A stretch of 47,129 nt of DNA, taken from positions 1-47,129 of the forward strand of contig JANNXJ010000046.1 in assembly GCA_031409515.1 (NCBI GenBank), given 5' to 3'. The position numbers and the translations under genes were made by a program. Shown here piece by piece: positions 22,969 through 31,664 of this stretch; position 1 is the stretch's first letter; each line of letters starts with the position of its first letter. Below the pieces are notes generated by a model, which worked only from the letters and a program-made list of their open reading frames with translations, ran no database searches and was not told the DNA's origin. Origin of the DNA: SHZI01 sp031409515. Its GTDB lineage: Bacteria > Pseudomonadota > Gammaproteobacteria > Steroidobacterales > GCA-2729495.

Positions 22969-23523
22969 CTAGGGGCCGAAACCCGAGAAGCCGAGTATTG
23001 CCAGCGACAGCATCCCGACCGTTATGAGGCTGATGGCAGGTCCCCGCAGCGGCTCCGGTACCGGTGCCTGCTCGAGGCGCGGTCGCAGGGTGGTAAAGAG
23101 TGTCAGAACCAGACTGAACCCGAGGCCAGCACCCAGGCCCAGGGCCAGGGCACCTGCGAAACTTGCGGAGGAGCCGGTGGTCAGCAGGGCCACGCCGAGC
23201 ACAGCGCAGTTGGTGGTGATCAGGGGCAGCTGTGAGTGCCGACGGCGCAGGGCCAGGTTTGCGCCCTGGACGACGAGGAGGGTCAGCACCAGGAAGCTGA
23301 TGATGCGCAGGTAGGGCAGCCCGTAGGGCACCAACGTCCACTGGTCGACCAGGTAGCTGAGGCCGGCAGTGGTGGTCAGGACGCCGGTCGTGGCCAGCGA
23401 CACGTCCCGGACTGCCCTGACCGGTGTCCCATGGCCCAGCACCGGGCAGAGCCCCAGCAGGCGCACCAGGACCACGTTGTTCACCGTGGCGGCCGCGACG
23501 GTAATGAGCAGCAGCTCTGTCAT
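22969..23523 (-). CDS. rnfA: Rnf electron transport complex subunit A
   Basis: RnfA is a six-helix inner-membrane subunit that pairs with RnfE. The 184-residue protein has the conserved Cys residues C26 (LVRLLGLCPVLG) and C106 (PLITTNCAVLGVALL) of the intramembrane iron site. The C-terminus AISLITVGMLSLAILGFSGF is typical. Its start overlaps the metG stop by 1 bp, as in some relatives where metG precedes rnfA. The expected rnfB does not follow; instead a plus-strand gene and asd separate it from rnfC by about 2 kb. Confidence 0.95.
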   Translation of the reverse strand: MTELLLITVAAATVNNVVLVRLLGLCPVLGHGTPVRAVRDVSLATTGVLTTTAGLSYLVDQWTLVPYGLPYLRIISFLVLTLLVVQGANLALRRRHSQLPLITTNCAVLGVALLTTGSSASFAGALALGLGAGLGFSLVLTLFTTLRPRLEQAPVPEPLRGPAISLITVGMLSLAILGFSGFGP

Positions 23524-25568
23524 CAGGTCACGCGTGTGCCTGCGGGTGCGGGCGCATCGGGCCCGACCAGGAACAGTCCGGTATCGCCGCCTGCCGCAAG
23601 CACCATGCCCTGGGAAATGCCAAAGCGCATTTTCCGCGGCTTGAGATTAGCGACCAGAATGACCTGCCTGCCGACGAGGTCGGCTGGCGCATAGGCGGAC
23701 TTGATTCCCGACAGCACTGTCCGCTGCTCCGTGCCGATATCCAGCGTAAGCCGCACCAGCTTGTCAGCGCCTTCCACGGCCTCTGCCTGGAGAACTGTCG
23801 CGATCCGCAGGTCCACCTTCTGGAAGTCAGCGAGCTCGATTTCTGCAGTGACAGACGTCGGGTTGGCTGCTGCTGCCGAAGCGGGAGCCGGAGGTGCGGA
23901 GTTGGGCGGGGGAGTTTCCATTGAATCTTCTACCATGCGGGAGACGGCGCCCGGGTCAACCCGGACGAGGAGAGGCTCGTAAACAGCGATGCGTGAACCC
24001 AGCAGGGGGGTCGCCCGGCCAGGCCAACTGAGTGGCCCGGCCTGAAGAAACGCCCCAGCCTGGGCCGCGACGCGGGGGAGTACGGGCGCGAGATAGGTCA
24101 TCAGCACCCGGAACAGGTTCAGGCCCTGGGTGCAGACAGCCTGGACGCGGGGCAGTGTGGCCTCGTCCCGGGCCAGGACCCAGGGCTTCTGCTCATCGAT
24201 GTACTTGTTGGCAGCATCCGCGAGGGACATGGTTTCGCGCATTGCCCGGCCGTAGTCCCGCTGGTCGTAAGCCCCGGCGATGCTCTCACCAGCGGCAACA
24301 AACGACGCATAGAGCGCCGGCGAATCCAGCGCGTCGGCCAGTTTGCCGTCAAAGCGCTGGCTGATGAACCCCGCGCAGCGGCTGGCGAGGTTGACGACCT
24401 TGCCGACCAGATCGGCATTTACCCGCGCCACGAAGTCGTCCAGGCTGAGATCGATATCGTCCAGGCCGGCGCCCAGCTTGAAGGCGTAGTAGTAGCGCAG
24501 GTACTCGGGATCCAGGTGCTTGAGGTAGGTTGTCGCAGCGATGAAGGTGCCCCGCGACTTGGACATCTTCTGCCCATTGACCGTCAGGAAGCCGTGTACG
24601 TGCACCGCTGTGGGCTTCCGGAAGCCGGCGCCTTCGAGAAGGGCGGGCCAGAACAGTGTATGGAAGTACAGGATGTCCTTGCCGATGAAGTGATGGAGTT
24701 CAGTAGTACTTTCAGGGTCCCATGCGGCGTCGAACTCGTGGTCGGGTCTGCCGGTCTTCTGTAGCCAGTTCCTGTGACTGGCCATGTAGCCGATTGGCGC
24801 GTCGAGCCACACATAGAAGAACTTGTCCTCCGTACCAGGGATGCGGAAGCCGAAGTAGGGAGCGTCCCGTGATATGTCCCAGTCCCGGAGTCCTGCCGTG
24901 AACCATTCCTGCAACTTGCGGGCGACGCTCTCATGAACGTGGCCGCCAGCCAGCCAGGTCTGGAGGCTCTGCTCAAAGGCCGCGAGCTGGAAAAAGTAGT
25001 GCACTGAGGCTTTTTCGACCGGGGCAGATCCGGAAACCACGGAACGGGCGTTTTTGAGTTCCGCTGGCGAATACGTGGCGCCACAACTTTCGCAGCTGTC
25101 GCCGTACTGGTCCGGCGTAGCGCACACCGGGCAGTTTCCGCGAATGAAGCGGTCCGGCAAAAACATGCCGGCCTCAGCGTCATAGGCCTGCTGTATCACC
25201 CTCTGGGCGATCAGCCCCCTGGCAGTGAGCCGCGCATAAAACTGCTCGACCAGCACCCGGTTTTCTTCCGAATGCGTGGTGTAGTAGTTGTCGAAAGCCA
25301 CCCGAAAACCGGCAAACGCCTCCTGGTGCTCGGCGCGGAACCGTTCCACCAGGGTCTCGGGTGCTACGCCAACGTCCCGCGCCTTGAGCATGATCGGGGT
25401 CCCGTGGGCATCACTGGCGCAGAGATAAGTGACGTCATGGCCTGCCAGTCGCTGGAAGCGGACCCAGATATCGGTCTGCACATACTCGACCAGGTGGCCG
25501 ATATGGATCGGCCCGTTGGCATAGGGCAGGGCGCTGGTTACCAGGAGTTTTCGGGAAGGAGAGGGCAC
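23523..25568 (-). CDS. metG: Methionyl-tRNA synthetase
   Basis: MetG charges tRNA-Met. The 681-residue protein has HIGH (PYANGPIHIGHL), the zinc knuckle pairs CPVC and CESC near residues 145-162, and the catalytic loop KMSKSRGTFI. The anticodon domain follows. The C-terminal EMAP-II-like tRNA-binding domain is at about 575-681 (FQKVDLRIATVLQAEAVEG). The start is GTG 25568. A perfect TATAAT (25574-25579) lies 5 nt before it with no Shine-Dalgarno, so a leaderless transcript starting at metG is plausible besides read-through from the pilT-like genes. Confidence 0.98.
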   Translation of the reverse strand: MPSPSRKLLVTSALPYANGPIHIGHLVEYVQTDIWVRFQRLAGHDVTYLCASDAHGTPIMLKARDVGVAPETLVERFRAEHQEAFAGFRVAFDNYYTTHSEENRVLVEQFYARLTARGLIAQRVIQQAYDAEAGMFLPDRFIRGNCPVCATPDQYGDSCESCGATYSPAELKNARSVVSGSAPVEKASVHYFFQLAAFEQSLQTWLAGGHVHESVARKLQEWFTAGLRDWDISRDAPYFGFRIPGTEDKFFYVWLDAPIGYMASHRNWLQKTGRPDHEFDAAWDPESTTELHHFIGKDILYFHTLFWPALLEGAGFRKPTAVHVHGFLTVNGQKMSKSRGTFIAATTYLKHLDPEYLRYYYAFKLGAGLDDIDLSLDDFVARVNADLVGKVVNLASRCAGFISQRFDGKLADALDSPALYASFVAAGESIAGAYDQRDYGRAMRETMSLADAANKYIDEQKPWVLARDEATLPRVQAVCTQGLNLFRVLMTYLAPVLPRVAAQAGAFLQAGPLSWPGRATPLLGSRIAVYEPLLVRVDPGAVSRMVEDSMETPPPNSAPPAPASAAAANPTSVTAEIELADFQKVDLRIATVLQAEAVEGADKLVRLTLDIGTEQRTVLSGIKSAYAPADLVGRQVILVANLKPRKMRFGISQGMVLAAGGDTGLFLVGPDAPAPAGTRVT

Positions 25569-25573
25569 GCCGC

Positions 25574-25579
25574 ATTATA
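25574..25579 (-). promoter_or_regulatory. Perfect -10 hexamer directly before metG
   Basis: TATAAT on the minus strand ends 5 nt before the metG GTG. The best -35 match at usual spacing is poor. If used, the mRNA would start at or next to the start codon. Confidence 0.35.
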
Positions 25580-25585
25580 AGGCGC

Positions 25586-26647
25586 TTAGACGAGTTCCTT
25601 CACGTCTTCGAAGCGGCGCTTTTCCAGTGCCGACTCGTAGGCGGTCTTGCCGGTGATCCGGCCCTGATCCAGCAGATCCTTGAGTGCCGAGTCCATGGTC
25701 CGCATGCCAATACGGGCACCGCCCTGAATGGCCGTCTCCAGTTGCTCCAGCTTGCCCTGCCGGATGAGGTTGGAAACGGCTGGCGTGTTCACCATGATCT
25801 CCAGGGCCGCCACCAGTCCCGGCTCGCCCTTGCGCGCCACAAGCTGCTGGGAGATGACCCCTCTGAGGGAGGTCGAGAGCATGGTGCGGACGTGGGACTG
25901 CTTGTCGGCGGGGAATGAATTGATGATGCGGTCCACCGTCTGGCCCGCGCCGTTGGTGTGCAGCGTACCCATGACCAGGATGCCCATCTCCGCTGCGGTA
26001 ACCGCGATGCTGACCGTTTCCAGGTCCCGCATTTCGCCGACCAGAATCACGTCCGGGTCCTCGCGCAGGGCTGAGTGCAGGGCGGCCGCGAAGCTCGGAC
26101 AGTGGACCCCGATTTCGCGCTGGCTGATCAGGCACTTCTTGCGGGTGTGGACGAACTCGATCGGGTCCTCAATGGTCAGAATGTGGCCACTGACCTTGCG
26201 ATTGATCTCGTCGATCATGGCCGCCAGGGTCGTGGACTTGCCGGACCCGGTCTTCCCGGTGACCAGAATCATGCCCTGAGGCTGCTTGCACAGCTGCGCG
26301 ACCACCGCCGGCATCTTGAGATCTTCCAGCGTCTTGGCCTTGGAGGGAATGGCCCGGAAGACGCCGCCCATGCCGGCAACATGCCGGAAGACGTTCACAC
26401 GAAAACGCGCCAGATCCTGCAATGAGTAGGCGAAGTCAGTCGAGTCCCGGCGCTGGAAGTCCTCCCGGGACTTGGTGGACATGATCTCGACCAGGGAGGC
26501 CTCTACCTTGCTGGCCGTGAGGGTTTCCGGCGCGAGAATCTGCAGTTCACCGTAGATCCGTGCTCGCGGCGGCTCACCGGCGATGAAGTGCAGGTCCGAG
26601 CCATTCCGCTGGACAACCTGCTTCAGGTAATCATCTATCTGGCTCAC
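25586..26647 (-). CDS. PilT/PilU-family type IV pilus motor ATPase (second of pair)
   Basis: This 353-residue hexameric retraction-type ATPase has an N-terminal PAS-like domain (DDYLKQVVQRNGSDLHFIAG). The core has Walker A VTGKTGSGKSTT near residues 129-140, the Asp box HILTIEDPIEF, Walker B DPDVILVGEMRD and the His box GTLHTNGAGQTVDR. The region after the core (SNLIRQGKLEQL) resembles the PilT AIRNLIRE motif. It starts with GTG overlapping the stop of the first paralogue by 4 bp. No yggS, proC or pil structural genes are near, so it is not the standard pilT-pilU locus. Its upstream partners are a second PilT-like ATPase and a protein kinase. Confidence 0.9.
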   Translation of the reverse strand: MSQIDDYLKQVVQRNGSDLHFIAGEPPRARIYGELQILAPETLTASKVEASLVEIMSTKSREDFQRRDSTDFAYSLQDLARFRVNVFRHVAGMGGVFRAIPSKAKTLEDLKMPAVVAQLCKQPQGMILVTGKTGSGKSTTLAAMIDEINRKVSGHILTIEDPIEFVHTRKKCLISQREIGVHCPSFAAALHSALREDPDVILVGEMRDLETVSIAVTAAEMGILVMGTLHTNGAGQTVDRIINSFPADKQSHVRTMLSTSLRGVISQQLVARKGEPGLVAALEIMVNTPAVSNLIRQGKLEQLETAIQGGARIGMRTMDSALKDLLDQGRITGKTAYESALEKRRFEDVKELV

Positions 26648-27738
26648 GATCCACCGACCTCGAACTTGGGCAGGACGGACGTGTCCGTCACGAAGCGCTG
26701 GAACAGGGACTTGTCGGCAGCAAAGCGGAACGCGTCGTCCGGATCGATCTGCTTCTTCTGAATCGCATCCATCAGCGCCTGGTCCATCATCTGCATCCCC
26801 AGGTCCCTGCCGGTCTGCAGCTGGGCAGCGATCTGGTGGGTCTGGTCCGTCATGATCAGCTTGGCAATCGCCCGGGTCATCAGCATGATTTCGACCACTG
26901 CCCGGCGGCCGCGCCCATCAGGCGTCCGCACCAGGGTCTGGGTAATCACCGCGTTCAGGCTCTGCGCCAGGAAGCTCTTGGACTGTTCGCGCATGTCGCC
27001 GGGCAGGGCGTCGATGACCCGGTCGATGGTCTTCACGGCACCTGTAGTGTGCAGGGTTCCCAGCACAAGGTGCCCGGTCTCGGCCGCAGTCATGGCCATC
27101 TGGATGGTTTCCGCATCGCGCAGTTCGCCGACAAGAATTACATCAGGGTCTTCCCGGAGTGCGGCCCTGATACCTTCCGCGAAGGACGGCAGGTGGGTAC
27201 CCAGTTCCCGCTGGATGATCTGGGACTGCTTGCTCCGGTGAATGAACTCGATGGGATCTTCCAGGCTGATGATGTTGCAGTTCTGGGTGTTATTGAGGTG
27301 ATCGATCATCGCCGCCAGGGTCGTCGATTTGCCTGTACCCGTCGAGCCCGTGACGAGAATCATCCCCTGGTGATGGCTGCAGAGCGTGCGGACCACCGCG
27401 GGTAAATCGAGGCTTTCTAGGGTCGGGATATTCCCGGGGATGAACCGGAAGGTGGCGCCGACGCCGGTTTCCTTGCGGAACACATTGACCCGGAAGCGGC
27501 CGCCGTCCTCCGAGACGTAGGAAAAGTCCAGGTCACTCCCCCCTTCGAAGCGCTTCTTCTGCGTGGGCGTCAGGATTTCGCCGACGTAGCTCTCGAGTTC
27601 GGTATCCCCGAGGTCCCGGAACTTGATCGGCATGAGATCGCCATGCATGCGCAGCATGGGCGGTACGCCCACAGCCAGGTGGATATCGGAGCAGCCCTGG
27701 GCGAGGCCGAGCTTCAGGAACGCATCGATACGGGCCAT
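26644..27738 (-). CDS. PilT-family type IV pilus motor ATPase (first of pair)
   Basis: This 364-residue paralogue of the downstream ATPase has the same domain order. MARIDAFLKLGLAQGCSDIH begins the PAS-like domain, Walker A is VTGSTGTGKSTT, the Asp box is IISLEDPIEF, Walker B is DPDVILVGELRD and the His box is GTLHTTGAVKTIDR. The C-terminus has an insertion-like tail (DPDDAFRFAADKSLFQRF) absent from the second copy. It lies 20 bp after the HEAT-repeat kinase, suggesting cotranscription. Roles such as pilus retraction or surface sensing follow from the family. Which of the two is the main motor is unknown. Confidence 0.9.
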   Translation of the reverse strand: MARIDAFLKLGLAQGCSDIHLAVGVPPMLRMHGDLMPIKFRDLGDTELESYVGEILTPTQKKRFEGGSDLDFSYVSEDGGRFRVNVFRKETGVGATFRFIPGNIPTLESLDLPAVVRTLCSHHQGMILVTGSTGTGKSTTLAAMIDHLNNTQNCNIISLEDPIEFIHRSKQSQIIQRELGTHLPSFAEGIRAALREDPDVILVGELRDAETIQMAMTAAETGHLVLGTLHTTGAVKTIDRVIDALPGDMREQSKSFLAQSLNAVITQTLVRTPDGRGRRAVVEIMLMTRAIAKLIMTDQTHQIAAQLQTGRDLGMQMMDQALMDAIQKKQIDPDDAFRFAADKSLFQRFVTDTSVLPKFEVGGS

Positions 27739-27758
27739 GGTTTGTCCGGAGCGGGGCC

Positions 27759-30140
27759 TCAGGCGGCCCGCTCAAGAGCCTCCCGCAGCTCATCCATCGA
27801 GTTGAAGCGCTTCAGCTTGTCTACTTCCATCGCCTTGCGCACGACTGCTGCCAGTGCGGGGGGGATGTCCGGATTCAGCTCCTCGCAGAGCTTGGCCTTG
27901 CCCTGGACGTGCTGGTACATGACGGACATATGGTCGCCCTTCGTGTAGGGGGGCGTCCCGGTCAGCATCTCATACACGATGACCCCAATACTGTAGATAT
28001 CCGCCCGGTGATCCACCTTTTTGCCCAGGATCTGCTCGGGCGCCATGTACTTGGGTGACCCGATGACATAGCCCGTCTTCGTCAGCTGGGTGTCGCCGGA
28101 GCTGGCCGCCGCCGCTACCCCGAAGTCCACTATTTTCAGCAGGCCCTCTTCGTTGATCAGGATGTTCGCCGGCTTCAGGTCCCGGTGGACGATCCCCACC
28201 TGGTGAGCAACTGCCATGCCATTGGCCATGTCCCGTGCCCAGCTGTTGGTTTTGGCAAAGGGCAGGGGCTTGTTCTTCGTCATCTCTGCTCCGAGCGTAT
28301 GGGAAGGGAAGTATTCCATCGAAATGGCGTAGTTCCCCCCGAGGCTGACGAAATCGAAGATCCGGATGACGTTGCGATGGGTGATTTTCCGGGAATAGCG
28401 CAGTTCGTGCACGAACCGCTTCATCATCTCTTCGTCCGAGCTGACATTGGGGTTCAGGAACTTGAGAATCAGCCGCTCGCCAACGACTTCGTCTTCCACG
28501 AGTACGACAGTACCGAATGCACCCTTGCCGATCTTCTCGATGTAGCGGTATCGACCCTCGATGAGGTCCCCTGTCTTGAGGGTGCTCACATCGAGCTTTA
28601 TGGCCCGGTCGAGTCCCTTCACCATCTCGTCGACCCGGGCGTTGTCCACCAGCAGAGTCTTGGCGGCTTCGCCTGGCGCGTCGGTCCGGGCTTCCGGGGC
28701 TGCGGTGCTGGCGGCCGAGATGCTCTCGATTTTCGACATCGCCTGGGCAGCGACCTTGGCGATCGTCTCGTCAGAACCGGTGGCCATACTTCTCAGGCGG
28801 TTTTTGAGCGTATCGGCAGAGTCGCTCGTGGCGAGGAGGCCGATGGCATTGACCGCCTCAATGCGGATGTCCTTTTCTGGGCGGTCCAGCAGAGGGAGCA
28901 GCTGGGGCAGGACAGCTGAACTACCCAGGCGCCCCAGGGCGCGCAGGGCGGCAGGCACGGAGCGGGGATCACCGCTGAGCATCTCAAGGAGGGCCGGGGC
29001 GGCCTTTTCGCTGCGGATCTCCGCCAGGGCGTCGGCGGCCCGCTCGCGGACCCACCAGTCGTTATCCCGCGTCGCCGTGATCAGGTGATTCACCGCCCGC
29101 TCGTCCTTGGTCTGGTTCAGGATTTCGATTGCGGAGCGCCGGATGTTGTCGCTCTTGTCGCCGACCAGCTGCAGGACCGCATCCATGACCTTCGGGCCGC
29201 CGATCTTGGCCAGCGCATCCGAGGCCCGGGACCGGACCCACCAGTCACCGTCCTCGAGCGCCGTGAGCAGGTACTTGATGGTGCCGGGCTCGGCGATCTC
29301 GTTCAGTACTTCCACCGCGGAACGGCGGGCGAACTCGGATTCATCCTTCAGTACATTGACGAGATGCTTCATCGTGTCCGGGTGCCTGATCTTGACCACC
29401 AGATCCACGGCGCGGGCCTGGACCTCCAGCTCGGGATCAGCCAGCAGTGAGCAGATGAGGCCGATGTCCCGCTCCCCGGGCATGGCCGCCAGCGCCTCGA
29501 GCGCCGCCTTGCGGACCAGCTTGTTCCGGTCCTTCAGCTGGCGTTCCAGGGCCCGGGCGACCTCCGGCTGGTTGAAGCGACTCAGGAGTTCGATGATGTT
29601 CAAGCGGACGGACGGGTCCTTCCCCTCAACCCGGGCAATGAGGTCTGGAACCAGTTCAGGCCCGGCGATGTCTCCGATGATCTTGAAGACGGCGGACTTT
29701 TCCCGCGGCTCCAACTCGTAAGCTCGCCTGAGTAAGTCCTTTGCGTTCAGCCTCTTGCGTACAAGTCCAAGAATCTCTATCAGCGCTGGCTTAGAGACCT
29801 TGTCCGTGCCCAGGAGTTCCATCAGCTTGTTCGTGTCGTAGCTGCCGGAGATCGCCAGGGCCTTGGTGACCCCCGCGACGCACAGTTTGTTGGAGTGCCC
29901 GAGGCCGTCTGCATAGAGCGGAAAGGTAGTGTCGTCCAGGAGCGAGGCGAGCAGCGTGACCAGAGCGCCGCTGTGCTCCTTGTCGGCGGTCGCGAAGGCG
30001 TCGATCACCCCGGGAATGGCGGTGCGGCCGATGCCTTGCAGGCTGTCCAGCGCCTTCCGTGCCTCGGAACTATGGGCGTCCCGTTCGGACAACAGTTGGG
30101 TCAGGCAGCGCTCTGCCTTCATTGTACTGAAGAACTTCAT
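27759..30140 (-). CDS. HEAT-repeat Ser/Thr protein kinase
   Basis: This 793-residue cytosolic protein has an unusual order: an N-terminal HEAT solenoid (about 30-470), an acidic/Ala-rich linker, and a C-terminal Hanks-type kinase (about 524-793). Repeats include two near-identical units, DWWVRSRASDALAKIGG and DWWVRERAADALAEI. The kinase keeps every key residue: glycine loop IGKGAFGTV (538-), K560, E579, HRDLKPAN (D654, N659), DFG (D672) and APEQ. No transmembrane segment or PASTA domain follows. ATG 30140 with GGAG upstream is preferred over a TTG four codons earlier. It is first of a unit with two PilT-type ATPases, so a control link to those motors is inferred from order alone. Confidence 0.92.
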   Translation of the reverse strand: MKFFSTMKAERCLTQLLSERDAHSSEARKALDSLQGIGRTAIPGVIDAFATADKEHSGALVTLLASLLDDTTFPLYADGLGHSNKLCVAGVTKALAISGSYDTNKLMELLGTDKVSKPALIEILGLVRKRLNAKDLLRRAYELEPREKSAVFKIIGDIAGPELVPDLIARVEGKDPSVRLNIIELLSRFNQPEVARALERQLKDRNKLVRKAALEALAAMPGERDIGLICSLLADPELEVQARAVDLVVKIRHPDTMKHLVNVLKDESEFARRSAVEVLNEIAEPGTIKYLLTALEDGDWWVRSRASDALAKIGGPKVMDAVLQLVGDKSDNIRRSAIEILNQTKDERAVNHLITATRDNDWWVRERAADALAEIRSEKAAPALLEMLSGDPRSVPAALRALGRLGSSAVLPQLLPLLDRPEKDIRIEAVNAIGLLATSDSADTLKNRLRSMATGSDETIAKVAAQAMSKIESISAASTAAPEARTDAPGEAAKTLLVDNARVDEMVKGLDRAIKLDVSTLKTGDLIEGRYRYIEKIGKGAFGTVVLVEDEVVGERLILKFLNPNVSSDEEMMKRFVHELRYSRKITHRNVIRIFDFVSLGGNYAISMEYFPSHTLGAEMTKNKPLPFAKTNSWARDMANGMAVAHQVGIVHRDLKPANILINEEGLLKIVDFGVAAAASSGDTQLTKTGYVIGSPKYMAPEQILGKKVDHRADIYSIGVIVYEMLTGTPPYTKGDHMSVMYQHVQGKAKLCEELNPDIPPALAAVVRKAMEVDKLKRFNSMDELREALERAA

Positions 30141-30444
30141 AGGCTCCGGCAATCGCCCCGCTGGTCCGCAGAACCACCAGCCCCACCCGGTTGGTCCTAA
30201 CCCCTAAAAGTATGCCATATCGAGTGACGGCGCCCGGTCCTGCCACCCGCTACAATGTGGCCGCTCGACTGACACCTTACTGCTAATCCCATCACGAATT
30301 ATGGCAACCGCATGAAGTTGGGCCGCGTCTGTGCCGGGCAGGGTCGTCGGGTGAGGTTCCCCGGCGCCGGGAGTGTGATGGCCGTCGCAAGGGGCGCTGG
30401 CCGGGCCGGCAGCCTGGAACCACGACAGACTGGAGCATAGGCTA
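30141..30444. other. Divergent intergenic region, kinase / dcd
   Basis: This is the longest gene-free stretch (304 bp). It must hold promoters for the kinase unit and for dcd. CTGACA (30268-30273) and TACAAT (30251-30256) are plus-strand hexamer-like sites but are not spaced as one promoter. CCCGGCGCCGGG (30360-30371) is a perfect 12-bp palindrome. No tRNA, small ORF with a Shine-Dalgarno or clear terminator was found. Confidence 0.5.
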
Positions 30445-31011
30445 ATGAGCATCCGACCGGATCACTGGATTCGCCGCATGGCTGAGCAGCACGGCATGAT
30501 CGAGCCCTTCGAGCCCGGTCAGGTGCGTACCGTGAATGGCGGGCGCGTGATCTCCTTCGGCACCTCGAGCTATGGCTATGACGTGCGCTGCACGCGGCAG
30601 TTCAAGGTGTTTACCAACATCAATTCCACGATCGTCGACCCCAAGGCCTTTGATCCTGCCAGCTTTGTCGACATCGACACCGACGTGTGCATCATTCCAC
30701 CCAATTCCTTCGCGCTCGCGTCGACGGTGGAGTACTTCCGAATCCCGCGGAACGTCCTCACCGTATGCCTTGGCAAGTCCACGTACGCGCGCTGCGGCAT
30801 CATCGTTAACGTCACTCCGCTGGAACCGGAGTGGGAAGGCCACGTGACGCTGGAGTTTTCCAATACCACGACGCTGCCGGCGCGGATCTACGCCAACGAG
30901 GGTGTGGCGCAGATGCTGTTCTTCGAGTCGGACGAGGTCTGCGAGACCTCGTACAAGGACCGGGGCGGGAAGTACCAGGGTCAGCGCGGCGTGACGCTCC
31001 CGCGAGCCTAG
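30445..31011 (+). CDS. dcd: dCTP deaminase
   Basis: Dcd converts dCTP to dUTP, the main route to dTMP in many Gram-negatives. The 188-residue protein has the trimeric dUTPase-like fold with SFGTSSYGYDVRC, the substrate motif LGKSTYARCGIIVNVTPLEP and EWEGHVTLEFSNTT (catalytic Glu). QRGVTLPRA closes the chain. A GGAG lies 13 nt upstream of ATG 30445. Its TAG stop shares the palindromic CTAG (31008-31011) with the stop of the convergent purN, a 4-bp overlap. Confidence 0.98.
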   Translation: MSIRPDHWIRRMAEQHGMIEPFEPGQVRTVNGGRVISFGTSSYGYDVRCTRQFKVFTNINSTIVDPKAFDPASFVDIDTDVCIIPPNSFALASTVEYFRIPRNVLTVCLGKSTYARCGIIVNVTPLEPEWEGHVTLEFSNTTTLPARIYANEGVAQMLFFESDEVCETSYKDRGGKYQGQRGVTLPRA

Positions 31012-31664
31012 GACGTGACCTCGTCTACCACTACCGGCTGTGCCAGAGGCGCTCCATCAAGCCAGACGGCCCCGTCCTTCAGCGACGCCCTGCCCGCAGC
31101 GATCCAGGCAATCGCGCGCGGGTAAATCACATGTTCGCCGGTGCGAACCCGCTCGCGCAGTGACACTTCCGTGTCGCCGCCGTGAATCGCCACGCGGTAC
31201 TGGAGGATACCCGGGCCCGCATCCAGGTCGGGGATCACGAAATGCACGGTGGCACCGTGCTCCCGCTCGCCGGCCTCAAGTGCCCGGCGGTAGGTGTGCA
31301 GGCCCGGAAACTTTGGCAGGAGTGAGGGGTGGACGTTGAGCATGCGGCCCCGGTACTGCTCGACCAGCGCCGTGTCCAGAATGCGCATGAATCCGGCGAG
31401 CACCACCAGATCCGGGTTGAGCCGCGACAGTGCAGCCGCCAGCCACGCGCCGAACGCGTGCCGGCTGCCGGCAGCGGCATAGTCCACGGTCAGCGCCGGG
31501 ACGCCGGCCTGACTGGCGCGGTCGAGGGCCCGCACGCCGGGCCGGTCGCTGATCACGCCGACCACGCGGATGCCGAGCCCGCCGGTGACGGAGTGAGCGA
31601 GAATGGCCTGCAGGTTGCTCCCATCGCCCGAGACGAGGACGACGGTGCGCAGCGGGCCACTCAC
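31008..31664 (-). CDS. purN: Phosphoribosylglycinamide formyltransferase
   Basis: PurN transfers a formyl group from 10-formyltetrahydrofolate to GAR in purine synthesis. The 218-residue protein shows the phosphate loop VSGDGSNLQAI and the catalytic triad N110, H112 and D148 (LNVHPSLLPKFPG; PDLDAGPGILQ). VLAGFMRIL is also typical. It follows purM with a 4-bp ATGA overlap, the usual purMN order. Confidence 0.97.
   Translation of the reverse strand: MSGPLRTVVLVSGDGSNLQAILAHSVTGGLGIRVVGVISDRPGVRALDRASQAGVPALTVDYAAAGSRHAFGAWLAAALSRLNPDLVVLAGFMRILDTALVEQYRGRMLNVHPSLLPKFPGLHTYRRALEAGEREHGATVHFVIPDLDAGPGILQYRVAIHGGDTEVSLRERVRTGEHVIYPRAIAWIAAGRASLKDGAVWLDGAPLAQPVVVDEVTS

Noticed and set aside
30141..30444. 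tRNA or small RNA gene in the longest gap
   Set aside because: No cloverleaf with TTCRA arm and no hairpin plus T tract was found.
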